Below are positions 8,996 through 17,734 of a DNA stretch of 64,000 bases, piece by piece; position 1 is the first letter of the stretch, and every line of letters begins with the position of its first letter. The stretch covers positions 204,632 to 268,631 of the forward strand of contig CABIXN010000005.1 in the NCBI GenBank assembly GCA_902362715.1. Reading direction: 5' to 3'. Source of the DNA: Lachnospiraceae bacterium. Its GTDB lineage: Bacteria > Bacillota > Clostridia > Lachnospirales > Lachnospiraceae. The position numbers and the translations under genes were made by a program. Below the pieces are notes generated by a model, which saw only the letters and a program-made list of their open reading frames with translations, was not told where the DNA came from and did no database searches.

Positions 8996-10225
8996 TTAGG
9001 CGAAGCCTCCGTTACTCTTAAAGCGACCATCTCCATCAAAAACCTGAACATTCAGCACAGATTCTTCCATAAGATATTTTTCCATACGTCCAATCCAGCT
9101 TAGTTCCTGTTTTGAGAAATTATATGCTTTTTTCAGTTTATCAACAGCTCTGCAGATGCGTGCTTCATGACTAAGCAAAGCAGAACCAATAGCGTATCTA
9201 CAAATCAAACTGATAATATCAGCAACTATTTCCTCATTTGTCAATTCTGTAATAGCCGTATTCAATTGTTGTGTTGTAAGATATTCACGATCAAGAGTCA
9301 ATCGCAATGTTTTCAATGCATCTCTTGTCAAATCTTTAGGTCTTGTATAAGCAATATTTAACGCTACAATTTCATTCATATGAGTTCTGATGTATTCAGA
9401 AAAAGCATCCAGATAATCTTCCGGTTTTTCGGCTTCTCCATACCCTCTACTACATTCTATAAGTGTATCTTCTTTATCAGAAATCACAACTACATTATTT
9501 CCATTCGATTTTGTTTCCTATTATATATTCGAACATGTCTCCATAAGCTAACAGCTTTTTTTTTCGCATCTTCCGGATTATATTTTTCAATTTCAATAAT
9601 AAACCGCGTTGGATCGGATCCATTCCATAAGTCATACTAATGAATATCTTTATGTTCAGCTTTGGATTCAATAATACTAACCATCTTATTTCCAACAAAC
9701 AAAGCATAGTACACATAACCTTTTTTGCTTACCGTAGAAGTAGCAGACCACTCTGCAATCGCAAGATTACGTCCTTTATCAGGCCTAACACCTTCGAAAT
9801 ATCTGATTTCTTGAGTATTGGCTTCCCATCCCACCTGATATAATTGCTCATCAATCATGCAACGAGTTTCAGCCTCTGATTTCTGACGCTGTCTTGCCAT
9901 CTTAGTTACTTGTTTAATACGTACTTTCTTATCTATAACTCCAGCTTTTCCACCTGTTCAATTACCGTCTTTATTAAAACTTCTTCTTTTTCTGTATCAA
10001 GAACTATATATACCGAAGCAGAAGATTCTTTTACAGGCATAACAAAATTTTGATGCTGATAATTCCAGTCACCCTATGTCTGCATAAACCATTCTAACAA
10101 ACTATATGCCATCACTAAGAATGTAGGACATTCTGATTCCTTTAAATAATTTTCATGAACCGCTTTATTTCTCACTTTACGGAGAACATGCAAAATATCT
10201 ATTAAATCTCTCATAAGCAATATGT
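8996..10225 (-). pseudogene. Decayed type I restriction subunit hsdR, helicase core deleted
   Basis: Three blocks of a DUF4145-containing HsdR are recognisable on the - strand. The first is RKVRNKAVHENYL plus FMQT-GDWNYQHQNFVMP (about 9960-10215). The second is the N-terminal nuclease block with GWEANTQEIRYFEGVRPDKG and ESKAEHKDI (9637-9900). The third is the C-terminal block with YIRTHMNEIVALNI, LTLDREYLTTQQLNTAI and MEKYLMEESVLNVQVFDGD (8996-9487). The entire SF2 helicase core, several hundred residues, is missing between the second and third blocks. About 150 nt of unrecognised sequence sits there (a GMDPTRFIIEIEKYNPEDAKK-like frame). Stops and frame changes separate the blocks. It was probably the partner of the hsdM remnant at 6200-7035. 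Confidence 0.75.
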
Positions 10226-10260
10226 GTCCAGTTAAGATTGTAAACGCATGCGTTCATAAT

Positions 10261-10476
10261 TTACTCATCAGGAAAACACCGATAAAATTTGATATAACAT
10301 TGCAGATTTCTACCATACACTGCACGTTCACTACCGTCCAATTCCTGCTCTACAATTCGTTTTCCGATATTCCAATAGGTAAGCAGCATTGCTTTACCAG
10401 CAGCGCTATAGGCTGCTTCTTGTCCAGAAGAAATAATACTTTTAATTTCTGTAATAACTGATTGATATGGCATCAA
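10261..10476 (-). pseudogene. DUF1016 (YhcG-type nuclease) N-terminal fragment
   Basis: The 71-residue frame contains YQSVITEIKSIISSGQEAAY, AMLLTYWNIGKRIVEQE and GSERAVYG, which match the start of DUF1016/YhcG PDDEXK-family proteins often found beside type I R-M genes. It then jumps to KFYRCFPDE, a motif that normally lies further along, so an internal deletion is visible. The whole C-terminal nuclease domain is absent. The fragment ends where the hsdR remnant begins. Confidence 0.65.
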
Positions 10477-10702
10477 ATGATTTTACGTCGTGTCACCTCA
10501 ATTTCCCATAATAATTATATTTTAACTTACTTTTCCTGTCATATCAAAGCTCTTTCAAAAATGGTGTAGTAAAACCTTTATCTGCCATGAAACCATTGAT
10601 TTTACTGGGTTTTCTTGTTGTTTATATATAAAGTTTCTCTCTACTCATGGTAAAATATAAGTAACCATACAAACATTCCACACACGAGAGGAGAAGAAAT
10701 TT

Positions 10703-11086
10703 ATGTCTAATAATTATCATCAGCTTTCACTTAAAAATACTTTTTCAGACTACCAGGACATGTTTATGGATGATGTCCCTTCCTTTTTTCAACTTCTGGA
10801 GCAGCATTTTGATATTTCCTTTTTTATTCCGCAAACCTTTTATCAGCACCTCGGCCTCAAAAGAGATTATTCCCTTACCGTTTTCCTTTCAGCCCTGCAA
10901 AAAATCTTTTCCATTCCTATAGATTCTCTGCTTATCCTGATTTTGTACCTTTGCAGAGAACTTAGGGATTTCTGTGGTTTTTCTAAAGTCCCGGATGCAA
11001 ATCCTGTAACCACACAACCACAAAAGTGGATGTTTTTATTGCCGGTATTGCAGGCCAGTATACTGTCATTGTCGCCAACAGCATGA
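10703..11086 (+). pseudogene. IS transposase N-terminal fragment (DUF772/IS1182-like)
   Basis: This is a 127-residue frame with a good start (GAGAGGAGAAG before the ATG). The first ~95 residues resemble the N-terminus of DUF772 transposases: DVPSFFQLLEQHFDIS, FLSALQKIFSIPIDSLLI and LCRELRDFCGFSKVPDA. After KVPDA, where the family normally continues, the sequence becomes unrelated (NPVTTQPQKW) and soon stops. The catalytic domain is missing, so this is a deleted insertion-sequence copy. Sequence from about 10580 to 10700 looks like the element's own leader with its promoter. No terminal repeat could be identified at about 11100-11240. Confidence 0.65.
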
Positions 11087-11246
11087 AGTGTCCACCATAC
11101 ATCTGAAGTCTAAAACCTTTAATTGCCTGAAAAAATATTCCATTGTTATAGTTTCTTTAAGGACTTATTAAAGTACACCAAAAATATGATGATTTATGTC
11201 AAATCAGAAACTATTCTGAATAATGACCTGTTTTTCTCTCCTTAAT

Positions 11247-13778
11247 CTAGTGTAAGTTATCTATATCCTTTTCCAAATACCTCCGCCTATAGTATTCCAT
11301 TGTCCGATATTCTAAAATATCTTTCATATGGTTTCGAAAAGCCACATTGTCAATAACATCTTTCAATTCTTCTCTAATAGCCAATGCACAGCCCTCTTTT
11401 TCAATGAAGAATCCTTTTCCAGAGGCTTTTAAAAATTTTATCGGCATAGTTTTAGCCTTACTTAAATGCTGTTTATCCGTCATATGCTGATAATCCTTAT
11501 ATGAGATATCCGCCGAAAAGTCTTTCCAATTTACGCCTGTATTAAAAAATTCTTTCCAACTCTCCAACACCTCATGATCTGTTACTTCTAATCTGATTCT
11601 TCCGTGATTATAAAAGCTGTACAAAATTGGCATTTTATATACTTTCTGCATATCAGTTGTTTCTATCACACCAAGAAATTCTCTTCCTGTTCCAGAATAT
11701 AGCAGCTGTTCATCATCAGATAATTCTCCCAGTTCATATAAATATTCCAAATACCTGCGGAATGGATTCTCTTTAGAATGCTTTAAACAATACTGGTAAA
11801 TATCATCTTCCATTAATGTAAATAATTCCATTCTTGTAGGAACTTTGCCATCCATAACTTCTTTAACCCGATAATATTCCCGATTAATGTATTCCTTCAC
11901 AGATAATGATTTTTGTTCTAGTTTCTTAAACAAATCAATCAAACGCATATCAAAATCCACAATACAATCATCTGGATAATCTATTTCACTATATTCATAA
12001 ATTTTCTGTCCTTCTGCTTTTCCGCCATTTAACAAGAATGATGTTTTTCCAGCCTTCTCATAATTTCCAATAAAATCAAGTACATTCAAATATTCTTTAT
12101 CTTTATACGTGCGCAGACCTCTGCCTAACTGCTGCAAAAATACAATCGGTGATTCCGTGGGACGCAAAAACATTACCATATCTAAGGAAGCAATATCCAA
12201 TCCTTCATTAAACATATCCACTGAGAAAATGACCTTAATTTCTTTTGCAATCAGCTTCTTAATTGCAGCATCTCTATTCCCGGAGTATTCTCCGTCCGCG
12301 TTACTGTAAACTGCCACTGCAGGTATGCCCCTTTTGCAAAAATCTTTAGCCATTTCTTCTGCATGCCGCCTGGAACAGCAAAACCCCAATGCCCTTTGGG
12401 AACGATATTTCCGATAATATTTATAAACCAGTTCGTAACGATTCGTACTATATTTTCCTTTGGTATAAATATCTGTCAGTTCATTCTTATCATAACTGCC
12501 TTTTACTAAATGCAAGCCTGAATAATCCGTTTCATCATATATTCCGTAATAATGAAATGGTACCAGCATGCCTTTATTTATGGCTTCCCGCAGCGAAATT
12601 TCATAGGGTACATTGTAATCACAAAGCTCATAAATATTTTTTCCATCCATTCGCTCCGGTGTCGCAGTAAGTCCAAGCATAAACTTTGGTTTAAAATAAC
12701 TGGCAATACGTTTATACTGTTCATTTACCGCATGGTGAAACTCATCAATTACAACATAATCAAAATAATCTGCAGAAAAATATTTATCTGTCAGATATTC
12801 ACTTCTACCCAATGTTGCCACCGATGCAAATATAACGGATTTATCTATATCCTTTTGCTTTCCGTCAAAAAAGCCATAATCATCAGAATGACGTACATTT
12901 TTAAAAGATACTGCTGCCTGTTTTAATATTTCCTCCCGATGTGCAACAAAAAGCACTTTTTCATAATCTGCAGAATCAAAAGCAGCCAAATAGGTTTTAC
13001 CTACCCCCGTTGCCGCTTGCACTAATCCTTTTACTGCTCCTTCATTCCGACTGTCCTGTAAAGCATATAAAGCTTCAATTTGTGCTCCACGTGGCTGAAA
13101 CAGAACTTCAACTTTAGTATCCAGACTTTCTTCTGTATCATCATACCTTGTCAAGTCTTTAGATACTGCCGGTTTATGCCAATTCTTTGAATATCTGCTC
13201 AATTCTTCATCGTCAATTACAATCGAATGATGATAAAATAAATCTTCAAACGTATCATAGAACAAATCAAAATTCTTTTTATCTATCACACTGCTAAATC
13301 GATAATTCCACTCAATTCCCGATGTCAACGCACTTCTTGATACATTAGAGGAACCAATATAAATTTCATTCATATTTTCATAATGAAATATGTATGACTT
13401 TGGATGAAACGATCTTGACTTATCGCTGTAAAATCGTAAATCAACTCCATTTCCCAATTCCTTTTTTATCAGATATAATGCAGACGGCTGCGTAATTCCC
13501 AAATAGTTCCCGGTAAGAATTCTGATTCCAACTCCTCTATCTAATGCAGATTTTAAATCTTTTAAAATCATGCGAACACCAGATTCCATCAAGAATGAAA
13601 CAATAATATCTATTTGCTTCGCCTGCATCATACTCTTTTTTAATTGATAATATAAAAATCGGCTTTGATTTCTATCCCCGGTCATTACATCAGTTGTTTC
13701 TATTGTAATAGGATTCAAAGAAACTTCCTCATTACATTCGTCATCACTTATATTTTCCTCAAAATCAAGTTGAGCCAT
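11247..13778 (-). CDS. PLD-nuclease/SF2 helicase fusion protein
   Basis: The N-terminal phospholipase D-like module (about 30-190) has FHPKSYIF (H125-x-K127) and GSSNVSRSAL, the HxK...GSxN signature of PLD nucleases. An SF2 helicase follows, with Walker A AATGVGKT (about 255-262), DEAH-box variant VVIDEFHHA (about 343-351), LGLTATPE and motif VI QQLGRGLRTYKD. A roughly 270-residue C-terminal region may bind DNA or a partner. Such PLD-helicases recur in bacterial defence islands and are thought to recognise and cut foreign DNA, but the exact mechanism is not established. The ATG at 13778 has GAGGTG 8 nt upstream and overlaps the end of a SAM methyltransferase gene by 31 nt. A related, longer PLD-helicase lies at 29566-32547. 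Confidence 0.82.
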   Translation of the reverse strand: MAQLDFEENISDDECNEEVSLNPITIETTDVMTGDRNQSRFLYYQLKKSMMQAKQIDIIVSFLMESGVRMILKDLKSALDRGVGIRILTGNYLGITQPSALYLIKKELGNGVDLRFYSDKSRSFHPKSYIFHYENMNEIYIGSSNVSRSALTSGIEWNYRFSSVIDKKNFDLFYDTFEDLFYHHSIVIDDEELSRYSKNWHKPAVSKDLTRYDDTEESLDTKVEVLFQPRGAQIEALYALQDSRNEGAVKGLVQAATGVGKTYLAAFDSADYEKVLFVAHREEILKQAAVSFKNVRHSDDYGFFDGKQKDIDKSVIFASVATLGRSEYLTDKYFSADYFDYVVIDEFHHAVNEQYKRIASYFKPKFMLGLTATPERMDGKNIYELCDYNVPYEISLREAINKGMLVPFHYYGIYDETDYSGLHLVKGSYDKNELTDIYTKGKYSTNRYELVYKYYRKYRSQRALGFCCSRRHAEEMAKDFCKRGIPAVAVYSNADGEYSGNRDAAIKKLIAKEIKVIFSVDMFNEGLDIASLDMVMFLRPTESPIVFLQQLGRGLRTYKDKEYLNVLDFIGNYEKAGKTSFLLNGGKAEGQKIYEYSEIDYPDDCIVDFDMRLIDLFKKLEQKSLSVKEYINREYYRVKEVMDGKVPTRMELFTLMEDDIYQYCLKHSKENPFRRYLEYLYELGELSDDEQLLYSGTGREFLGVIETTDMQKVYKMPILYSFYNHGRIRLEVTDHEVLESWKEFFNTGVNWKDFSADISYKDYQHMTDKQHLSKAKTMPIKFLKASGKGFFIEKEGCALAIREELKDVIDNVAFRNHMKDILEYRTMEYYRRRYLEKDIDNLH

Positions 13779-14344
13779 CGTTCTTCACCTCGTCCCGGAC
13801 GTACATCTGTTGTAATCCATTTTTCTTCAACTGCTAAACCATCAACACCCTTTAACATATTTTCAAAAGCTTCTTCCGTCATATCAGTAAAATGACGTCC
13901 GTTTCTTTCACCTTCAAAAGTTCCATACTTAAATGATGTGTAAATGATTCCATTATTTTTTAGTGCTTGTTTCATCTTATTCAAAACTTGCTCTAATTCC
14001 GTTTTTTTCAAGTGCAGGATAGAGGAACATGCCCAGATACCATCATAAAAATTTACGTCATTCAGTTCTTGAAACAACATCTGCTTTACTTCAATACCTG
14101 TATATTCGCTGGCCAGCCGGCACAATTCTTCAGAGCCATCTATTGCCGTCACCTTATATCCATGTTCCAGGAAATATTTCGTGTCACGGCCAGAACCGCA
14201 GCCGAAATCCAGTATTAAAGCATTATTCTGCAGCTGATCTGTGAAATGCCTCTGCATATCTTCAAATTCAACTTCTGCAGTTCCCCTTACAAAAGCTTTT
14301 GCATTTTCGTTGTAATATCTTATTGTTTTATCTAGTTCAGTCAT
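13748..14344 (-). CDS. Small class I SAM-dependent methyltransferase
   Basis: Motif I is clear (ILDFGCGSGRDTKYFLEHG, about residues 42-60), followed by the acidic motif II loop VTAIDGSEEL. The 198-residue protein has no (D/N/S)PP(Y/F) motif, so it is unlikely to be a DNA amino-methylase. It resembles TehB-like or small-molecule/protein methyltransferases. The ATG at 14344 is preferred over the GTG at 14353 because AGGTG lies about 7 nt before it. Its 3' end overlaps the PLD-helicase start by 31 nt, so the two are translationally coupled and probably form one functional unit. Substrate unknown. Confidence 0.78.
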   Translation of the reverse strand: MTELDKTIRYYNENAKAFVRGTAEVEFEDMQRHFTDQLQNNALILDFGCGSGRDTKYFLEHGYKVTAIDGSEELCRLASEYTGIEVKQMLFQELNDVNFYDGIWACSSILHLKKTELEQVLNKMKQALKNNGIIYTSFKYGTFEGERNGRHFTDMTEEAFENMLKGVDGLAVEEKWITTDVRPGRGEERWLNLILRKI

Positions 14345-14534
14345 TTTCCGCACCTAAGCCATTTTATTTTTTGTCATTTCATCTGTAATTTAAAGTAATT
14401 TTTTGTTTTAATTCCACCACCGATTATGCAATGTGATTTCCCCTCGCACAGTTGATATTTTATGTTACAGCATTCTCCCCTTCTGACCTTAAATGCCCAG
14501 TCTTTATATTGAAAAGAGATTCAACTTTCCCTGC

Positions 14535-16817
14535 CTATTTTTCAACCACTAACCAATTGTAAATACTGCTTATTAACTCAAACGTTGTTTTTGGAACACT
14601 GTATGTTGTTTTCGATATTTTATTTATTTCCTTGCTCATCGTATACATCCATTCCGTTTTTTGTTCCTTATTAGACAATCCAACATCTTCTGGCCTTGTT
14701 ATCAACCCTTCAAAAATTTCGCTCCAATTATGAGAATACCTTACTATTTCTCTGCAATCAGCTAATGTTATACAATCCCATGTATCAATTTCTGCATCTT
14801 CGTCATTTGAAAGCAACTCATAGTTTTTATCATCAGCCATTTTTTTAGCTGTTTTATATGTATTCTTCGGCAAGCCTTTAATTATCCAATTATCTCCATA
14901 ATACGATTCAAGAGCATTTGCAATGATATCCTTTACACGTTCTTCAATAATAGTTAAATATTCTCGAGATTCTGTGTTATATTGTTTTGTTTCATTTTCA
15001 ATGTATTCATTTAATCCTTCTGGATTAAAATCATCCCTTGCTTCTGATATAACCTTTTGAAAACTTCTCCAGAATTTATTATCTGCACCACCGCCCAAAA
15101 ATCCTTTTAATTCTTTTCTTTCTGTATCATCCACAGTATTTATGTAATTTATAAGCGGTTCAATATAATACTCCCACTCATCTATAATTATCTCCAAATC
15201 TTGCTTTTTAGGATCTATCTTATTTTGGTCTAACAAATGAACAACTATATCATCTATAACTCGGATTACACCTTGGATCCCTCGATTAATGGTTAATATT
15301 CCTCGTTCGCCAGCTACCCATTCATTTTCACAATTTGTTTTTACATATTTCAAACACCTTTCTAAAAATGGATAAAATAAATTCAGTGTAGATTGATTAT
15401 CCCCTAGATCAAAACTGCCATCTGAAACAATTACATTATTTTTTCCATAAGTTGTAAAAAAGTGACTTCTTTTCAATGCCTGTTGTATTGCTTCAATTGT
15501 AATACACTTTGTTGGATTTTTTTCATCCTCTCCTATTACAACCCTGCCCAATAATGGAGAAGTCTGCTCTTCTCCACACATCTGTGCAATTTTTGAACGA
15601 AGAGCTTCTCTCTTATCATTATAATTTGGAGCATCCCACAACATGTCACTATTCAACGTTACTCTCAGTGTCTTTGATACCGCTTTTTGGTTTTCATTAA
15701 TATCCATAAATAACTTCAACTGTTCAGAACGATCTAAATCAATAAATGCTACCACTGGTACAGTATTAGTCCGAGCATAATTGGTATCTGAATATCCATA
15801 TAAACGATGTTGTCCATCTATAATATACGCCGAATGATATCTCTTTGGTAAGTGAAGTACTCCAATTTTTGAAAGAGAACCCTCTACTTTTGTAGAGGAT
15901 TGATCAAACCTCACTCCTTTTCCTTTTGTATCAATACTAATAATCAATGAATTAGGAAAATAACCACCTTCATTTATAAAAGATTGTACCTCTTTTAGTC
16001 TTTTCTTTTTTATTATTCTTTGATACGTTGACATCATATTTTTATTCGCTTCACTTCGATGTAGAACATAACCAATCTTCAACAATTTCTCAGGTTCTAT
16101 TGAAAACTCGTAATAATCATAACCCCCCATCTTGCCTTTGATTGCAGGAATTTTATTTTGCATATTCTTTATTTCTGTATTTGCCAATAAATTTCCAAGT
16201 AATTGATACCTTGCACATGTTCCTAAGTGCCTAACTAGCTCACTATAATATTGTATTATTGAGTCACTGAAAAAAATAATATCCCATTCTTGCATCCTTT
16301 GAATATCCTTAGGACTCATTATATAATTATGCGTTGCCCATATAAACTTAACTTTTCTTCCCGGAAATTGCTTAAGTGCAGTTTTTCGAAGCCCATCCAT
16401 TTGTCCATGCAGTGCCTCTATATCCTTTTTGAATACTCCATCTTTCATACTTTCAGCCGATTTGCATTCAACAATTAATATAGTTTCCTCATCTGCTGCA
16501 AAAACATCTATTTGTTGTGTAAAATTGGGATTTTGAAAATCGTACGTCATTTTAAAACTTCTATCTTTATTAAGGAAAGTGAAACCCATTTGAAAAAACA
16601 ATAACCATACTTTGTCCTCAAATTGCTCATCATATGGTTTTTCTTTTCGTACTTTGACGAATTTGGGATCTGCATAATCTTTTACATATTCCCAACCTTC
16701 TTCTTCCAATTCCTGCAATGCAACTTTACGTTGCTTATCTTCGATATATATATTTTTACGCTTGTTCTTTGCAGAAACCAAATCCCTGCCCGATACAACA
16801 TTTTCCCAATTTGTCAT
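14535..16817 (-). CDS. PD-(D/E)XK nuclease-like plus DGQHR-domain protein
   Basis: The N-terminal ~200 residues hold a restriction-endonuclease-like core: QQIDVFAADEETILIVECKSA gives the D...ExK catalytic pattern (about D104, E117, K119). The middle region carries YIIDGQHRLYGY (about 331-342) and LKLFMDINENQKAV, the DGQHR domain known from DndB, the regulator of DNA phosphorothioation, and related ParB-fold proteins. The roughly 300-residue C-terminal part is not recognised. The 760-residue protein sits 40 nt downstream of a Dam-type methylase on the same strand, suggesting a modification/restriction pair (inference). The ATG at 16817 (AAGGTG 6 nt upstream) is chosen over the GTG at 16826. 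No dnd genes are present nearby. Confidence 0.8.
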   Translation of the reverse strand: MTNWENVVSGRDLVSAKNKRKNIYIEDKQRKVALQELEEEGWEYVKDYADPKFVKVRKEKPYDEQFEDKVWLLFFQMGFTFLNKDRSFKMTYDFQNPNFTQQIDVFAADEETILIVECKSAESMKDGVFKKDIEALHGQMDGLRKTALKQFPGRKVKFIWATHNYIMSPKDIQRMQEWDIIFFSDSIIQYYSELVRHLGTCARYQLLGNLLANTEIKNMQNKIPAIKGKMGGYDYYEFSIEPEKLLKIGYVLHRSEANKNMMSTYQRIIKKKRLKEVQSFINEGGYFPNSLIISIDTKGKGVRFDQSSTKVEGSLSKIGVLHLPKRYHSAYIIDGQHRLYGYSDTNYARTNTVPVVAFIDLDRSEQLKLFMDINENQKAVSKTLRVTLNSDMLWDAPNYNDKREALRSKIAQMCGEEQTSPLLGRVVIGEDEKNPTKCITIEAIQQALKRSHFFTTYGKNNVIVSDGSFDLGDNQSTLNLFYPFLERCLKYVKTNCENEWVAGERGILTINRGIQGVIRVIDDIVVHLLDQNKIDPKKQDLEIIIDEWEYYIEPLINYINTVDDTERKELKGFLGGGADNKFWRSFQKVISEARDDFNPEGLNEYIENETKQYNTESREYLTIIEERVKDIIANALESYYGDNWIIKGLPKNTYKTAKKMADDKNYELLSNDEDAEIDTWDCITLADCREIVRYSHNWSEIFEGLITRPEDVGLSNKEQKTEWMYTMSKEINKISKTTYSVPKTTFELISSIYNWLVVEK

Positions 16818-16857
16818 AATAAACACCTTCCTTCAGCATTAGTATTTATAGGCTTAT

Positions 16858-17664
16858 CTATATATTTGCACTCACTATTAATTCTTGATAAGCTCTTCTT
16901 CCATCTGCAGTACCAGAAATAAAACACCGGCGCTGCACTGTATCTAATGTGAATCCTCCTATATTTTCATATAATTTTCTTACATCCTTATGCCCTACAT
17001 TTGTCATTATAATTTTCACATTTCTATTTTTTGCACGTTCTAAAGCATTTGCTAAACGAATTTGATCTTTCCATGAAAAAACATCGGCATTATAACCAAC
17101 AAAGCGATTTTCTTCATCTATTACTGCATATGGCGGATCGCAAAAAATAAAATCACCTTCTTGAGCCATATCAATTGTTGATTCAAAATCTTGGCACATT
17201 ATTTGTGCATTTTGAAGAACATTTGATGATTCAATTAAACTCTCATACTCAAAATTAATCTCTTCTCTTGTTCCGTACGGCACATTAAACTTACCTTGCC
17301 TATTTACCCTATATATCCCATTAAAACATGACTTATTCAAATAAATCATTCTTGCAGCCGCCGTTGCCAAGGTTCTTGTTCTCCTATCTCTAACTTGATA
17401 AAAGTACTCTCTGCAATGACTTCTTGCATGTTTTCTCAAATTTCGATATACGGATTCAACATCATCTCTGACAGCAATATACGCATTGATTAATTCGTTA
17501 TTTATATCACTTAAAATTGCCTCTTGTGGTTCAAGATAAAAAAATACAGCCCCACTACCAAGAAAAGGTTCTACATATCTGTTATATTCATCTGGAAAAC
17601 GTTGATTTTCGCGATTAACAAACCACCTCTTTCCACCAGCCCATTTCAAAAAAGTATTACTCAT
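16858..17664 (-). CDS. DNA adenine methylase (Dam family)
   Basis: The protein has the D12-class adenine methylase layout: FLKWAGGKRW at the start, SAM motif VEPFLGSGAVFF, and catalytic FCDPPYAV (DPPY). At 268 residues it has the usual size of Dam/DpnM-type enzymes, which methylate N6 of adenine, often in GATC (target here unproven). It lies between hsdR (70 nt upstream) and the DGQHR-nuclease gene (40 nt downstream), all on the - strand. It could protect host DNA from the adjacent nuclease or act as an orphan. No ORF resembling a classical DpnII/MboI partner is present; the PD-(D/E)XK-DGQHR protein is the only candidate. Confidence 0.88.
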   Translation of the reverse strand: MSNTFLKWAGGKRWFVNRENQRFPDEYNRYVEPFLGSGAVFFYLEPQEAILSDINNELINAYIAVRDDVESVYRNLRKHARSHCREYFYQVRDRRTRTLATAAARMIYLNKSCFNGIYRVNRQGKFNVPYGTREEINFEYESLIESSNVLQNAQIMCQDFESTIDMAQEGDFIFCDPPYAVIDEENRFVGYNADVFSWKDQIRLANALERAKNRNVKIIMTNVGHKDVRKLYENIGGFTLDTVQRRCFISGTADGRRAYQELIVSANI

Positions 17665-17734
17665 TATTTTTTCCCATTTCTAATATTCTTTGTATAAAAT
17701 ACAATCACTCTTTTTTAATCTAAACTATCTTAAT

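Noticed and set aside
11247..14344. DISARM system
   Set aside because: A helicase and methyltransferase are present, but there is no DUF1998 (drmB) gene and the PLD is fused to the helicase.
14535..16817. Dnd phosphorothioation locus
   Set aside because: A DGQHR domain alone is not enough; no dndA, C, D or E-like genes are visible.
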